64,000 nt of DNA, from NCBI RefSeq assembly GCF_000507185.2, contig NZ_AYTM02000002.1, positions 3,022,001 to 3,086,000 on the forward strand. Reading direction: 5' to 3'. A program made the translations under genes and the position numbers. The DNA is from Pseudomonas syringae KCTC 12500 (lineage in GTDB: Bacteria > Pseudomonadota > Gammaproteobacteria > Pseudomonadales > Pseudomonadaceae). The notes beneath the pieces were generated by a model. That model saw only the letters and a list, made by a program, of their open reading frames with translations, was not told the origin of the DNA and made no database searches. Within the stretch, counting starts at the first letter, position 1. Each line of letters begins with the position of its first letter. This document shows, one piece after another, positions 63,275-64,000 of the stretch.

Positions 63275-64000
63275 ATGGCCGATTGGCAGTCCCTCGATCC
63301 CGAGGCCGCTCGTGAAGCGGAAAAATACGAAAACCCTATTCCCAGCCGCGAGCTGATCTTGCAGCACCTTGCCGAGCGCGGTTCGCCGGCCAGTCGCGAG
63401 CAACTGGTCGAAGAGTTCGGCCTGACCACCGAAGATCAATTCGAGGCTCTGCGCCGCCGCCTGCGGGCGATGGAGCGTGACGCCCAGTTGATCTACACGC
63501 GTCGCGGCACTTATGCACCGGTAGACAAGCTTGACCTGATCCTGGGTCGCATCTCCGGGCATCGTGATGGCTTCGGCTTTCTGGTGCCGGACGACGGCTC
63601 CGACGACCTGTTCATGAGCCCGGCGCAAATGCGCCTGGTGTTCGATGGTGACCGGGCACTGGCCCGTGTTTCCGGTCTTGACCGTCGCGGTCGCCGCGAA
63701 GGTGTGATCGTCGAAGTGATCTCGCGTGCTCACGAAAGCATCGTGGGTCGCTATTTCGAAGAAAGCGGCATCGGCTTCGTGGTGCCCGACAACCCGAAAA
63801 TCCAGCAGGAAGTGCTGGTGACGCCGGGTCGTAACAACGGCGCCAAGATCGGCCAGTTCGTCGAGGTGAAAATCACCCATTGGCCGACGCCGCGCTTCCA
63901 GCCGCAAGGTGACGTGATCGAAGTGGTGGGCAACTACATGGCGCCCGGCATGGAGATCGATGTAGCGCTGCGTACCTATGACATTCCGCACGTGTGGCCC
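63275..64000 (+). CDS. rnr: ribonuclease R, N-terminal part
   Basis: The first 242 codons of RNase R, cut by the window end. It starts M-A-D-W-Q-S-L-D-P. A winged-helix region (I-L-Q-H-L-A-E-R-G) is followed by cold-shock-type OB folds (G-R-I-S-G-H-R-D-G-F-G-F-L-V-P-D near residue 92). RNase R degrades structured RNA 3' to 5'. The catalytic RNB part lies outside the window. Position after the two tRNA-Leu genes matches P. aeruginosa. Confidence 0.93.
   Translation, partial: MADWQSLDPEAAREAEKYENPIPSRELILQHLAERGSPASREQLVEEFGLTTEDQFEALRRRLRAMERDAQLIYTRRGTYAPVDKLDLILGRISGHRDGFGFLVPDDGSDDLFMSPAQMRLVFDGDRALARVSGLDRRGRREGVIVEVISRAHESIVGRYFEESGIGFVVPDNPKIQQEVLVTPGRNNGAKIGQFVEVKITHWPTPRFQPQGDVIEVVGNYMAPGMEIDVALRTYDIPHVWP

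Overview
The window is about 64 kb of GC-rich gammaproteobacterial chromosome, almost certainly from the Pseudomonas syringae group. Nearly every gene and its order match the Pseudomonas core block that in P. aeruginosa runs from the LPS outer-core cluster through tolC, thiC, parE/parC, serB, psd, motAB, the amiB-mutL-miaA-hfq-hflXKC run and purA to rnr. Repeats of P. syringae type (GGACGCAGAGCGTCC palindromes, GTAGGAGCGAACTTG-type REPs) are scattered between genes. All names come from reading motifs and gene order; no database search was run.

Region 1 (1-10.7 kb) builds and exports lipopolysaccharide: wapO (3' end only), wapH, mig-14, dnpA, ssg, wapR and waaL form one tightly overlapping plus-strand run, followed by a convergent LPS-type sugar kinase, then msbA (lipid A-core flippase) and hldE (heptose precursor). 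A 7-bp tandem repeat closes this block. Region 2 (10.8-17.1 kb) has a minus-strand group (conserved protein, aldo/keto reductase, FAD oxidoreductase, SMR efflux pump), then waaA (Kdo transferase) and a TolC-family outer-membrane channel.

Region 3 (17.2-23 kb) is the thiamine locus: a TPP riboswitch, thiC, and the probable pyrimidine (HMP) transporter gene cytX. Between thiC and cytX lies an IS110-family element sitting inside a REP sequence. Its non-coding end folds on paper into a three-way-junction RNA whose two guide segments match the two halves of the interrupted REP, i.e. a bridge RNA. This is the most striking object in the window. Region 4 (23-33 kb) is nudF-yqiB-(small membrane gene)-cpdA-yqiA-parE, then a phytase-like protein, a membrane retropepsin-like protease, parC and a lipoprotein.

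Region 5 (33-46 kb) carries an Smp-like membrane protein with a cyclase-like tail, serB, a PilZ-like protein, a rhodanese-phosphatidylserine decarboxylase ORF fused in frame, an HDOD protein, motAB, rsgA, orn and a TRIC channel. Region 6 (46.4-60.5 kb) is queG divergent from nnr-tsaE-amiB-mutL-miaA-hfq-hflX-hflK-hflC, then hisZ and purA. Region 7 (60.6-64 kb) has a chemoreceptor, two identical tRNA-Leu(CAG) genes and the start of rnr.

Most of the window is ordinary core genome. The accessory or unusual material is the IS110 element with its RNA, the REP arrays, the heptamer repeat, the rhdA-psd fusion and the small AT-richer membrane gene at 24.5 kb.
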